From Eudorina sp. 2006-703-Eu-15 (taxonomy: Eukaryota > Chlorophyta > Chlorophyceae > Chlamydomonadales > Volvocaceae), in assembly GCA_003117195.1 (NCBI GenBank), contig BDSI01000048.1, forward strand, positions 787,542 to 851,541: a stretch of DNA of 64,000 nt, in the 5' to 3' direction. The translations under genes and the position numbers were made by a program. Under the pieces are notes generated by a model, which worked only from the letters and a program-made list of their open reading frames with translations, had not been told where the DNA came from and made no database searches. Every line of letters begins with the position of its first letter. The stretch's first letter is position 1. This document shows, piece after piece, positions 34,901 through 46,935 of this stretch.

Positions 34901-36453
34901 GAACTCAATAAACTGGCTTGGTTGGATAATTCGACAGCGAGGTGTAGGTGCCCTCAGCCCCTGAGACGTGCGAACCTGGATCTTACCTGCGGCATACGTG
35001 CGTACCCATGCATCCACGGCCGTGGGTTTTCAAACCCCGTAAACTCATCGTCGGCGTGCAGACCGATCGTTGGTTGCGCTGCGCGCGTTTGTTGTGGGGC
35101 GCCGGGGCGGGGTCCAAACAACGCTGCAGGCTGCGAGGGTGCGGCCGCGACGCCAAAGACGCCCCCCGCGGTCTGCTGCTGTCCACTGCCCGAACCCCGG
35201 GCACCTAGCGTCCCGAGGTTGACGCGCACTGGCTCCTGCGCTGGCGGCCCCAAGACCTGCTCTTCCTGAATTTGCCTCTGCACGCGCTGCGCCTGCAACG
35301 GCAACCGTGGAGAAGCTCCATTTTATGTTGACGATGTGTGCGCGACATCCACGATTGCAGATGGTGGCCCCGTGACGACGACACAGCAAGCAGCTTCGCA
35401 GACACTCCAAGCCAATAAACATACGCGCAAATTCTTTCAAAGAAGCGGTGATTGTAGGTGTACAAACCATGATGCGGTCGCTTGTGAGGTGTACTGATAG
35501 GGCCCCCAATCAGGCCTGCGTACAGTCAACTGCCACTAGGGACTGAATTGCCACTCACCATGCGCTGCTGGAAGGCTGCATGCTTTAGCTTCAAGCGCTC
35601 CAGCTGTTTGACTCCCCTGCAGGAGAGGGCGGCAGCGTGTTAGCTGCCTTGAGCAGGGGCTGGTTGAGCATGCGTGCCGTACGCACCGTTGAATACCGTC
35701 GGTGTACACTGCGTCAGCACCCTGGAAGTTGCCCTTCAGCTCGAAGTACGTCGCATACGCTTCGTAATATAAGGCAAACTCGCGGCCAATGCCTCTCTCC
35801 TGTGCAGAAACAATACTGTTGATTGTTGATATCACCGAGTGCACGTTGCAGCGGTCATAGATGAGTGGGGCAACGCACCTTGAGAAAGAGAAACACGTCG
35901 TCCGGGTCGGGTAAGCAGTCAGCCTGTGTGTATCGGGAGGGTTTGTTCAGTTCGAGAACACAATCTCCACTGGATTCGCCCTGAAAATCACTTACGTATT
36001 GGATCCATATCCGCAGAAACCGAATATCATTGGTGTACCGGGGATACTTCAGCAGTTCTTTGGTGCCAGCCTCTAGCACCTTCATTAAATCCGCCTTGCC
36101 ACCGCCAACGCCATATTCCTGCATCCATTTGATGTACCTGTACCAGAAAAGACGAGCTGTCAGGCCAATCATGAAGGTACCTGTACCCAGGGCTCAAAGA
36201 TGCGCGCACCTTTGCCATGGCTCCAGCGGGTCGTCCCCTTTGTACTCGGTGATTTCAGCCCATAGCTCCCTGAACAACATCCCACACCGCTGTTATCCTG
36301 AGCTTGGGGAAGCGTGAAAACCGTTTGCTGAAGTGCTTACTTTCGTTTTGCTTCGAGGGCCGTGGTGGCCGGGTCTGCCAGCTCCTGAAGGACAGCTTTC
36401 GTCCGGCCTTGACGCACAGGAACACAATTTTCTTTTGTAAGTTCCCAATCCAT
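31987..36453 (-). CDS. MAD3: MAD3/BUBR1 spindle assembly checkpoint protein
   Basis: Complete model, minus strand: 36453-36341, 36269-36210, 36137-35996, 35923-35879, 35799-35687, 35616-35559, 35292-34987, 34682-33048, 32736-31987; 3222 nt, 1073 residues, phases all agree. MAD3 is part of the mitotic checkpoint complex that blocks APC/C-Cdc20. Motifs: N-terminal KEN box (residues 7-9, WELTKENCVPVRQGR); TPR/Mad3-BUB1 region (about 45-180) with EPWQRYIKWMQEYG, YTNDIRFLRIWIQY and FALYYEAYATYFELKGNFQG; ABBA-like IGLHADDEF (about 254); second KEN (294-296); ABBA-like LAIFTDEEF (about 327); GLEBS-like Bub3-binding segment EEEMSYDELRAIAWF (about 500). No kinase domain, so MAD3-like rather than BUB1. 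The last exon carries four E-D-T repeats at about 906, 953, 988 and 1064. Start chosen because KEN1 is in the first codons. Confidence 0.93.
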
Positions 36454-36882
36454 GATGGCCAAGCTGTTTTATGGCATTAGCTTTTGTGTGAAGTGAGCAT
36501 ATCTCCGCGCAAGCGCCAGAAAAACATTACACGATATCATATACCATATAAGAAATTGCAAGTACGCCAACTGGATAGGCCTTGCAGGAAGGATGCTCGG
36601 GTGGCGAGCAAGTTCCACGACAGACGCGTGAAATGGATTCAAGTTCTGCATCCTGGTTTTGATGACCCCTTATCATAATTGACACGTTTGAAGTGCTGTA
36701 TTCCGTCTATATATTTGTAACGAGGTCCTAGTGACTTGTCGCTACGTTGGAAACCCCATCTTGTTGTGGTAAATACCCAGTTCATCAATGGTCCTTCAAA
36801 GGACTATGGCCTTGAGGCCATTTCGTGGAAGTATCGTCGCATAGTAGGAACAGCAAACGGACGCTGCAACGGCGCCTGCGCG
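36454..36882. promoter_or_regulatory. Shared divergent promoter region, MAD3 and SLX1
   Basis: 429 bp between the two start codons, on opposite strands, so both 5' UTRs and promoters must fit here. The middle (about 36480-36760) is AT-richer than the flanks. I see no element I can name with confidence. Confidence 0.7.
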
Positions 36883-39800
36883 ATGCGCGACTTTTTCGGG
36901 TGCTACCTGCTTGTCAGCCTGGCTCCCGAAGGGAGGGGGAGAACTTATATTGGGTACGCGCGGCCACGTGGTCTTCCAGCTTTTGGGGGACGTTGCCTTA
37001 CCGTCTTTGTCGCGGCCTCAGGTTCACCGTAAACCCGCGGCGACGTATTCGGCAACACAATGGGCTGATCAAGGCGGGGGCTTGGAAGACCTCAAGGTGG
37101 GGACTTATCAAGCTCGCTGCATGGCCTGGGGGGTTATGGTGTCTTGCCGTAGTAGGGCCCTGAGTGCGTGCCTTGTCATTGTGGATAGCTTTGGGGGCAG
37201 TCATGGATTTGTTTGCAAATGGCGCAGTATGTATGCCAAGCATCTTAGCAGAGCCCTTGTTGATTGTAGGGGAAGGCCTTGGGAGATGACACTGGTGCTG
37301 TACGGTTTCCCGACCAAGGTATGTAACAATGCGGGAAGGCGCATGCCAACTGGCCATGCGCAAGAGCTTTTGTGCGCTGCAGTTTGTCTACTGCGTTTCC
37401 GTGACGGGTTTCGCGTGCACGCGGTGTAACCAGATACAAGCGCTACAGTTCGAGTGGGCATGGCAGCACCCGCAACGGAGCGTCATTGTGAAGCCCATCG
37501 CCCAAGCGCTGGGCTCAAAAAGGCTTCAAGGCGTCCGTGGGAAGGTGGGAGTTCTGATCCGTTTCGGCCCTTTACGAAACCTTGCGCGTTGGAGGCAAGG
37601 TGGACTTGCAAGTGGTTCTGCTGTACCAGCTGTATGTGAGGTGCGGCGGTTGCCGGAGACCTTGGCTTCCAGCCCAATGTCCAATCCGTCCCGACAGCAT
37701 CGAGTCGCCGTGCGGACTGACTTCGGCTCGCCTGCTCGCTGTAGATCCTCCTCATGCTCAGCATGTTACACGAGTCGCCGTGGCGCCACTTTCCCCTGAC
37801 GCTGCAATACCTGCATGCCAAGTACGCGGCTATGGTCAAGGGTAGGTAATTTCCGCGAGTCGCCGCCGATGTCTGTCCTGTGTCAGGGCTGCAACTACGC
37901 AATCAATCGTTCGCATCATGCCAGCCCTGGTTTCTGCGCTGCGTGTGATTTAGATGTCGGCTCGACGGGGCAGGGAGTTTGGGGAGGCATGACAACTGAC
38001 CGCTGCGCACTTGCGCCACCCATTGTTCTCTCAACGCCTCCACGACGCCTCCATGACAGAGAGCGTGGTCAGTGCGCCGAGCCACATCCGTGTTCTCACG
38101 GCGCCCATGGAGGAGCTGCCGCGCGCCCTGGACGACATGGAAGATGACGAGGATGACGAGGCCCGGGAGGATGATCAGGACGCCGAAGCCGACCGGGACG
38201 GCGAGCCAGATGGGAAGCGATCGGGGCGTCCGGACGCCCGGCCGGACGGCGCAATGTCGGGGACGGACAGTGACCGCAGCCGCGACGACGCGGGCGGCGC
38301 CAGTGGCGGCGAGGAGAGCGACGGCGAGGGGGAGCCGGTCGAGCTCACCCAGGACGACCGGAAGGTGTGATTAGGGGCGCATCAGGCAGGGGTGCGCGCG
38401 ATGTCGTCTAGCTCGTGGTGGTGTTTCTTTTCATAGGTCAAGGGCCCGGCTGTCGTCTCTCCCGCTGCCGGCATCCGTAAGCCTGGCTGCATGCACAACC
38501 TGAAGTGCAATGCAGCTGTGGAGCCACTTTCCACCAGATAAAAGATTTTAATATTAAACCTCAAAAAAGGTACTGCAGCGTAGTTGCCTGTTCTCTGGGG
38601 CTCATTTGTGTGCCTGTTCGCTTTGTCAATGCAGGGAGTGGCTGGAGGCACACGCGGTGGCCATCCGGGAGCGCCAGCAGCCGGCGGGGCCAGCACCGCG
38701 CGCGCCTGTCAGATCTGCCAGGTGGTCATCCAGAGGCACATCCTGGTGTGCAGCGCCTGCGGCGTGGCGTTCCACCTGGACTGTCTGGCTACCCGCTGGT
38801 CAAGCACCGAGGCTGCGGCGACGCGCAGTCATGGCTGCGGCGGCGACCGGTTCGGGGGCGTACCGGAGCAGGGACACTGCCCGGCGTGCGGCGCGCTGCA
38901 CAGCTGGATGGGCATGCTGCGTGGCATGCAGACGATAGGCTGGGGCAACAAGCCGCGTGGGAGACGAGGGTATGTGCTGTGCCTGGTGCTGTAATCATAG
39001 ACGGCGGAGCCGCAATAGTAAGCTTTGCCTCTGCCTATTTTTGGACTTTGGCCTACCTTTTCAGATCGGGAGGGCTGATGTTATGATATCGTGTTCGGTG
39101 GGGACACGAAGACCCCTTCAGGGAACCGTGCAGCACTTGTTGATGGGACGGGAATGCAGGCTCTGTTGAACGCGCCACGAGAGTGCTTTGCGCAAGAGTG
39201 TTTCAGATAAACCGGGGCTTCAGTACCAAGGCGGCAATGTTTTCTTCCGGGATACGCCCTCGCTTAAGTGCTTCGTCTGTCTCTATATGGTTTGCAGGCG
39301 GCAAGCAAAAAAGGTGGCTGTGGCAGGCGACGCGCCGGCAGGCGGTAAGGGCAAGAGCGGCGTTACCTCGGCGAAGGCAGCTAAGGCGGTCACCGCAGTT
39401 ACAGAAGGAGTGCCGGCGGACGGCGCTGCTCCCAGGGTTCGCAAACGAGCCACTAAACCAAAGGCGGCGCCGGCAACCTCTACGGAGACCCTAAACCCCG
39501 GCGGTGGACTTGAGGATCCGCAGCGTCCTGAACCGTCCGTCAAACAGCGCAGGAGGACGCGGGCAGAGGCGTGTGCCGGAGTCGCCCAGGCTTGCAGCCA
39601 GCCGACTGGGCCGGAGGATGCGGCCGCGGGGCTGGGAGCAGCAGCTGGGTATGCAGGGCCACGGTTGGGTCCAAGCGAACCGGCGGCGCCGCCGAAGCGT
39701 CGTGGCCGTGCACCGAAAGCGAGGGCGGATGCGCCTGCTGGGCCCCCGGCGCCCAAGACCGACGGGCCAGAACTGCGCATTTTGGATGGCGAAGACGCGG

Positions 39801-42305
39801 TAGGCAGGGACGCTTAAACCGGGACCGGCGTTCTTCAGTCTGGGTTTGTAGGCTCAAGTCCTTGCGCCTACGAGAGTGCTCCTTTGCAGGCCCGTTTCCG
39901 CGCTGAAATGCCTTGCCTTCGCTAACACAGAGTCGCCCCGCACGTCACGGCCCCCTTGACAGGCAGGTCGGTCGCAGCAGCAGCAGCAGCCTCCTGAGTC
40001 GCCGCCCAAGCGCCAGCGTTGCGTCCAGCGGCCGCAGCGGGCGGCCGTCGTGCCGCCCAGAGCCCAAGCCGCCGAGCCTGCTCGCCTGCAGCAAGCCAGC
40101 CCCGCAGCGTTGCCGTCCATCTCCTCTGGCGCCGACGCGGGTGCAATTGGGCACCGCGACGCGGCTTGCAGGACACACACGGAGGCTGGGCCTGCTGATC
40201 CATCGCCCGTGCCTTTGTGGCGTCGGCTGCAGGCTCGTGCCGCCGCGGGGCCCGCTATAACTGCTGGCACGAGCCAAGGACCTGGTCCAGGCCCGGCTCC
40301 AGGCGACGGCTTTGTCGGAGCAGCCAAGGGGCGCGCAGCAGATGTGGCTGTGGATTGCCTTGAGCTGCGCCGCGTTTCAATTTTCACCGGCGATCTGGTC
40401 GAGAGCGCGAGTGATTCGGGGGATGACGGCGGCGTTGGCGAGGACGAAGAGGCATATGGCGGATGGGACGAGGACGAGGACGAGGCGGCGGGACGGAGCC
40501 TGGCGCTGGAACATGTGCAGGGCTTGGGCTTGCAGCGCCGTGAGGCTGATCGGGCCACAGGATTGATTGGTCATGGCGGAGGTGGAGGCGCTGACGAGCG
40601 CGCCACAACAGTGGGCTATGCGGGAGATCTCGGCAATGCAGCGCAGCGTGGTAGCGACGGCGGTAGCCCCGCCTCCAGTTTGGGAACGCCAGGGCTACGC
40701 GTTTCGCGGCCGCTGGTGCCAGACGTCGTGATCTTGGGCACAACGAGCGACAGCAGCGAGTCGGACAGCGGCTCCGATCTGGACGGCCGTGTCCTTGCTG
40801 GTGCGCATGGTTTTGGTGGCGGCGGTGGTGGTGGTGATGGTGTGGCCGCCCGCCATCAACTGGCGCGAGGCCGATGCCCGTCTCCCCTCGTGCCGGACCA
40901 GACCTGCGCATCCACGCCCGCAGCATCGGACGTCGCAGGCCTCGAGAATGGCCTTGATGAGCAGCCACCCGCTACAATGACGGGGCGGGGGCAACCACGA
41001 AGCGGTTGGTCGCCTTCGCCAGCATCGGTTCTGGCACGCCGTGGTCCATCCAGCAGCCCGGACGGTGCAGTTGCCATGGCCATCAGTCCCGGACCTGGCG
41101 GCTGCATCATGAGCCAGCCGGCTACGGCGCGGCATGCTACGGGAATTGCATTGGCTGGGCACGCTGGCAAATCCCCGGGCAGCGGATTGGCGGCCCTCTT
41201 GTCCCATCTGCAGTGCAGCACCTCAACGGCGAGTCCGCAGGGGGTTGAGGGGCAGCGGCACGAGAGTGTTGGAGAGGCACAGGACGCGGACGCGCGGTGC
41301 GCCAGCGGCCCCTCCGCAGCTGCCATCGTGACCGCAGCAGCTGCAGCCGATGCCACGGGGACAGGCGGCGACGCAACGCCGGCGGAGGGAGCTGCGGTCG
41401 TGCCTGGGCTGCATGGCCAAAGGTTGGCCACAGTCTGCGAAGCTGGCCTGAGGTTCGACGCTGCTGACGGACCTCCGGGGGGCAAGGACCGGCCGGGGCG
41501 GGGCCAGGTGGATGTCCAGCCGGCGGCCTGGAACGCTGTGGTCGTGGATCTATGCACCCCGCTGCCCCTCCGAAGCAGGCTGGCATGCCGGGCGGCGAAG
41601 GTCCAGGAGGCTGCTGGCGACGGCACGTGTTCGGCGGCTGCGGCGCCGACGGAACGACTCGCCGACCTCGCGGCGGGGAAGCGGCTGCGCAGCCCCCTTC
41701 CTCTGCCCGCGCGAACTCATCTTGAGCCTTGCAAGGATGACGACGGCAGGGGTTTGAGCGGGGCAGGCCGCGGTGGCTTGGCAGCAAGCGCTTGCGGCCA
41801 GCACGGGGGCGTGGCGCCGCCCTCAGCAGCCGGCTGCGGTGCCGCTGGCACAATTGCCGCTGGCCTGAACGCCAGCAACGACGGCGCTGCAGGGTCGGTC
41901 CTGGCGCACGGAACAGAACATGGATGCGCGGCGACTTCTGGTTGGTCTACCTCGCCCTGGCCGCTACGTCAGCGGCGTGAGAGCCCAAGGCACACAGCTA
42001 ACGACTTGGAAGTTCTTGACGCCAGCGGCGAAGAGCATGTTGGTGGTTCGACCTGCGGGCCCAGTACGCAAGAGTTTCGGGGTGCCGCAGCGGCTGGGCG
42101 TGGCGCGGCGGGATCTGGCAGTGGTGGCGGAGCCGGGCGCGGCCGCATGGAGCTAAGGAGGCGCAGGGAGGAGCTAGGTGATGAGGCATGGAGCTATGAC
42201 GCGCAGGGGAACAAGGCAGTCGCGCAGGGCGCCGCGGTGGGCAGGAGCGGCCAAACGAAGGGGCAGTCTGTGGATTCGGATGATGACGTGATCATAATTG
42301 ATTGA
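36883..42305 (+). CDS. SLX1: SLX1 structure-specific endonuclease with long disordered tail
   Basis: Complete model: 36883-36953, 37022-37096, 37270-37318, 37434-37544, 37745-37841, 38060-38364, 38635-38969, 39298-39799, 39963-42305; 3888 nt, 1295 residues, phases agree. SLX1 is the nuclease that, with an SLX4 partner, cuts branched DNA such as Holliday junctions. GIY-YIG domain (1-100): FFGCYLL, GRTYIG, catalytic Arg in NPRRRIRQHNG, metal-binding Glu in LQFEWAWQHP. The C-terminal RING/PHD-like zinc finger (about 261-330) has CQIC, CSAC, FHLDC and CPAC pairs plus a conserved W. Residues 348-1295 are a low-complexity Ala/Gly/Ser-rich tail absent from yeast and animal SLX1 as I know them, with basic patches (RKRATKPK, KRRGRAPK) and SUMO-interaction-like motifs, the last at the C-terminus (DSDDDVIIID). 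A small exon at 38437-38476 was considered but breaks phase. Confidence 0.92.
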
Positions 42306-42534
42306 CATTCAGATGCAGGCAATGCATGACGCAACAGCAGTGCCCAGCAGGCGCAAGCATGACGTGGCCTGTTGTCGATTGACATGGTAATGCAGGCATT
42401 TATGACCTTCATGACGCAGCGGTGGCGCTGCAGGTGTTACTGGCCACCGCAAGGCTTATGAACTTGTATGACGATTTGCTGTGGACACATGGAAGATGGC
42501 ATGGTCATCCACAGGTGTACGGTATGGGGGGCAC

Positions 42535-42539
42535 TGTAA
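42535..42539 (+). terminator. Polyadenylation signal TGTAA of SLX1
   Basis: First TGTAA after the SLX1 stop, 230 nt downstream. Confidence 0.6.
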
Positions 42540-43195
42540 GACACAAAACACAATTAAACATCGATGTTGCAGCGGACGGGAGTCCTAGGAGTTCGGTATT
42601 GCGTCGCTAGTCGGTCATGCATTTTCGTCTGTCTGCTGTCCGTTGTGCGTGCTGGTTTTTATGGGTTATCAGCATCGGGGTGGGGGTATGCCGGCTGTTT
42701 ACCGGCTTCAAGGCTGATGTTCTGGGTTCCAAGTCATGGGAGTGCCAGTCCTGAACAACGGTCGGCATTTTCGCAAGGCACGCGTGCGTGGGTTCATGCG
42801 TGCTGCGCAAACCGTTGTTTTCGGAGGTGAAGGCTTCGCGTGAGACGTGATGCAATCGCGTCCCAGAATGAGGCGATTTAGTCGTTGGAGAAAGCACTTG
42901 ACCATCTCCTTGTGTACAGGCCCCGTGTAGCTTCTTCCACGCACCGCGTACGAAAGCAGCATGCACGACAGACCTGGCGGGTCTCGGCGCCTCGAATCGA
43001 TTTCCGCGTTCACATTTGATCAATTGTTGGCAAACGACATCGTGCAGTTGTCTGTTCACCTGTACATTCTATGAGTGAAACAGCCCGTGTTGGGTGTGGA
43101 CCCTAGCCTGACTATGAAAGATACCAACGTTTGCTCTCTCAGATAGGTGAAATTTTGCAAGTGCGGAAGAAGTATTCCAACCGGCCATAGCAAAG
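42540..43195. other. Intergenic region SLX1 - VPS23
   Basis: Between two plus-strand genes. It contains a dispersed AT-richer stretch, no coding frame I can support, and presumably the VPS23 promoter in its right half. Confidence 0.5.
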
Positions 43196-46100
43196 ATGTC
43201 GTCCTCGGTTCTCGAGTACCTTACCAGCGTCCTGTCACAGCGTGGTCCTAACGCCGTTCCCTATGACGAGAATGTAAAATGGAATGTTAGGGATCACGTT
43301 TCAGAGCTGCAAAAGGCAGGTGTTTGAAAGATATTGCGCGGTCAAGGAAGCTGCATTTCGAGGCTGACCCCTTGGGTGGACTTGGACAGGTCTTCCCGAC
43401 GTTGACATCCAAGCTGAGCGAATATCATAGCAACGATGGCAGGCAAGGGATGGCGTTCTTGGGTCCCCTGCCGGTGTCCCAAAGGCCATTTGACACACGA
43501 ATGACGCAGCCAGACTTCACACCGCAGGCTTCTTCATGTGCTCAAGGTGGAGGGCACCATGCCAATTCACTACCAGGTGGGGATAGGCTGGCTGGTGAAG
43601 TGGCCAGTGCTGCTTTGCGTGGCTGTCTCCCCTTCGGCTGAACCCAAGATAGGGTGTTTGCATAACCTGCGCCGGACCAACCCGTCTTGGCCGTGTGCTC
43701 TTATGTGGCGACACAGGGGTCCAAGTACAACATCCCCATCCTCATGTGGCTGACGGAGCAGTACCCCTACAGCCCGCCCCAAGTGTTTGTGGTGCCCACT
43801 GCCAACATGATCATCCGACCCAGCGCCGTGGTGAACCCCAGCGGCCAAGTCTCAACCCCCCTGCTGCGGTCCTGGATCTTCCCCAGCAGCAATCTCGTGG
43901 ACGTGGTCCTGGAGATGTCACAACGCTTCGGCGAGGAGCCCCCCTTGTACACCCGGCCGGCGGGGTACACACCACCACTACCGACGACCTCCCAGGGACC
44001 CGGCGTTTCCCTGCCCCCCCCTAACTACCCGCATCCGCATGCAACCCAACCCGTGGGCCCCAGCCCTGCCGCTGCTGCCGCCGCTGCAACTGTCAGCGGC
44101 GGGTACCCAGGTGTCCATTATCCGGGTATACAGGGGTCCACGGTAGGAACCCTCACGCCGTATGCCACGCCCTCCGTTGGTAACACGCCAAGCTCCACGC
44201 CGGGGGCCCCGGCTGCGGGTCCGGGGTCCTCGGGGCCGCCTGGCTGGGGCGCGCCAACACCAACCGCGGCAGCTGGCGCTGGTCCATCTGGGGCCTACCC
44301 GACCACCTCGGGCGCGGTCCAGCCCCCGCCGCCGCCCCCGCCGCCGGCCTTTGGGTTCGGAAGCATGTTCGGGTTCGGCGGCTTGTTCGGCGGCTCCGGG
44401 CAACAACAGCAGCAACAGCCGCAGCCTGCGCAGCCGCCCCCGCCACCGCCGCAACCTCAGCCGCCGGGGCCGTCCAGCAATCCGTTCACTGCGCACGCAG
44501 CCGGGGCGGGGGCGATGCCGCAGCCTCCGCCCCCGCCGCCGCCGCCGCCGCCAGCGGAGCCGCAGCGGCCGCAGGTCTCCCGCGAGGAGCTGGATGTGCA
44601 CTTCCGACATCTCGCCATAGAGGCGCTGGCAGCGCAGCTGCGGGCGCTGCAGCGCGGCTTCAGCGACTACGCCTCTGAGGAGACGGTCAACGCGCTGGAG
44701 CTGCAGAACCAGCTGAGCGAGCGGAAGGTGCAGCTGCAGGCGGCGGTGAGTGCTTCCGGGTAACTGGCGAAAATGCGGAAAACCTAGAGTGTAATTGGGC
44801 GGTGGTGGTGGTGGTAGGGGCCAGGCCGACGCCCCTGCGCGATAGGCACATTGGAGGGTTCAACACCGGGTTGGCATGTGGTACCTACAGTCCTGGCAAA
44901 GGGGCCTGTGAGTGGGCACGAGGTTCTCGGGTAGCACTTATACGTCAGCAGCGGGTGGTGCGTTGGGTGGCCAGGGTGATTCCGGAGGCGATCCCGGGTG
45001 ACATACGCGGGGCAAGAGCTGCCAAGGCCGGCCGGCAGGGCAGGCAGGTGGCATGCTGCCTTCAAGAGTGCGCCGCGGCAGCCACTGCCAGCAGCACACC
45101 ATGGGCAGGTCTCTACCCACAGGTGCCCGCGGGCAGGTGCCGGGGACGCACGGTGGGACCACCACGTCGCGGCAGGTGCTGTTGCTCACGGGGAACGGAG
45201 ATACAGACGGCACACCCCCACGGAGGTCCAGCGGCCTTCCTCGCCGCCCGCGTGTAACCTCGCAGCGCTGATGCGCCTTCGGGCCCTGCGAGCACACCCT
45301 GGCACCCTGGCCCCGTCGCCCATTACGTCGCTGCTTTGTCGGTGCCTCACCTCTGCGGCCCTCCAGCACGACACGCTGACCAAGGAGCGCATGGGCACCG
45401 AGCAGCAGGTCGCGGAGCTAGCCAGCAAGACCAAGGCGCTCCAGGTGCGGCTCGAGGCGGTCTTGTGCGCCAGCCGCGATTGCAGTGCGGCGGCGGCACC
45501 CACACCCGGAATGGAGGGAGGAGGTCGTGATCTGGGTCGGAAGAGGTCGTGGCCTAGCGCGTCTCGCAACGCATTGAGGCCGTGAGACCGGTGATTGTCG
45601 CCACCGAGCACGCGAGTCCTGGGCTGGGGGGTTCGTGGGATTTTGCGGAAAGGCGGGTTGATATCCCGTGCTTCCCGTGCAGCAGAAAGATGCTGGACTG
45701 GGCTCGGCCGCACACGACCAGGATTCCCCCCTCTGTCCCTCTGTCTGCCGCCACACAGACATGGCTGGACCGCAATGAGCCCATCGCGGATAAGTACGAC
45801 CCGGCCGCCAGCTCCGCCAGCAGCCACCTCCTCCCGGCGGACAACCTGTGCCGCCAGGGCATGGAGACGCAGGTGAGGGCGGCGCGGCCGCGGTCGGCAG
45901 TGCAGCGATCGGGCCGCTGCTGCGTGCTGACCTCCTGAGTGTGCAATAGGTGTGTACAGTGCAAGGCCACCGTGGGAGGAGAGTGTGCCTGGGAGGCCCC
46001 GCCCGTGACGTGGTAACGTGCGCGCATCTGCCCTCCACACATTATAGAGGTGGCGGGACTGGGCGGGCCGCTGGCATGATGAACCCGTACTGGTGGCCGT

Positions 46101-46935
46101 GTGTGGCCCCGTGTCCGCAGGCCCGTGACCTGGCGCTCGAGGATACCATCCTGGCGCTGGACAAGCTGCTGCAGACGGGGCAGATCCCCCTGGACGCGTA
46201 CTTGAAGCAGGTGGGGGCAGGTTGGAGAGGAGATAAGCAGGGGGAGTGACCGCCGGGGGCCCGGAAGCGCACAGCGTGAGCTGAAGCCAGCGATCCAGCG
46301 CCGCCTCCGAGTGCGCTCTGATCTGACAGATGATAAGTCATGCCGGGAAGGGTAGGCTGGGGCGGCATCGTCGTGAAGCCTTGCGGGGGGAGTGGACAGC
46401 ACGAGGGATCCCTGGGGCGTGAGTTGGTCATAATGCTGGGCATCTTGAGTTTGGTACACCCGACAACCCAGCAGAGCTGAACCCCTCGAAGCCGCAAGGC
46501 ACGTTCAAAAGGGTTTTATACCGTCTAGGCGTTCATTGGAAACAAGTCATTTGACTCCGCTCCGCGTTGATCCCTCTCGGACGCCGCCTTTCCGTGCTCG
46601 GTGCCTCGTGACAGGTTCGCGCGCTCTGCCGCAAGCAGTTCTTCTCGCGGGCGTTGGGTCTCAAGGTGGCGGCCGCGCAGCAGCAAGCCGCCGTTCAAGC
46701 CCGGCCGGGGTTGCCGCCCGCGTCCAGCTTCCGGTCCACGACACCGTATGCCATCGCCCACGGGGACGGGTGGTCGCACGGGACACCGCCGCCACCCGGC
46801 GTGGGCATGCAGACCCCGGGCCCACTGCTGCAGCAGCCGGGGCTGGCCCCGGGGCAAACGCCTCGGTACGCAGACGGGCTGATGGGGCCGCCGCCGAGCA
46901 CCGGCATCTTGACCAACCCGCTTGCGGGACGATGA
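43196..46935 (+). CDS. VPS23: VPS23/TSG101 (ELC) ESCRT-I subunit
   Basis: Complete model: 43196-43315, 43390-43442, 43528-43576, 43717-44745, 45367-45444, 45759-45872, 46121-46210, 46615-46935; 1854 nt, 617 residues, phases agree. ESCRT-I subunit that binds ubiquitinated cargo on endosomes and acts in multivesicular-body sorting and cytokinesis. UEV domain (about 20-155): SNDGRLLHVLKVEGTMPIHY, GSKYNIPILMWLTEQYPYSP, VNPSGQVSTPLLRSW and PSSNLVDVVLEMSQRF, lacking the catalytic Cys as in all UEVs. Then a Pro/Gly/Ala-rich linker (about 160-365), coiled coil (about 370-480) and steadiness box (LEDTILALDKLLQTGQIPLD, YLKQVRALCRKQFFSRAL). An extra C-terminal segment of about 85 Pro/Gly-rich residues follows. 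The first two introns start with GC (GCAGGT, GCAAGG) rather than GT; both are needed to keep frame. Confidence 0.93.

Noticed and set aside
38437..38476. Extra SLX1 exon (reads VKGPAVVSPAAGI between a TCATAG acceptor and GTAAGC donor)
   Set aside because: Its 40-nt length breaks the phase between exons 38364 and 38635, which join cleanly without it.
40050..42305. 751-codon plus-strand frame as a separate gene
   Set aside because: It is the last exon of SLX1; the frame continues upstream to an acceptor at 39962 and joins in phase to the preceding exons, and it has no ATG of its own at the start.
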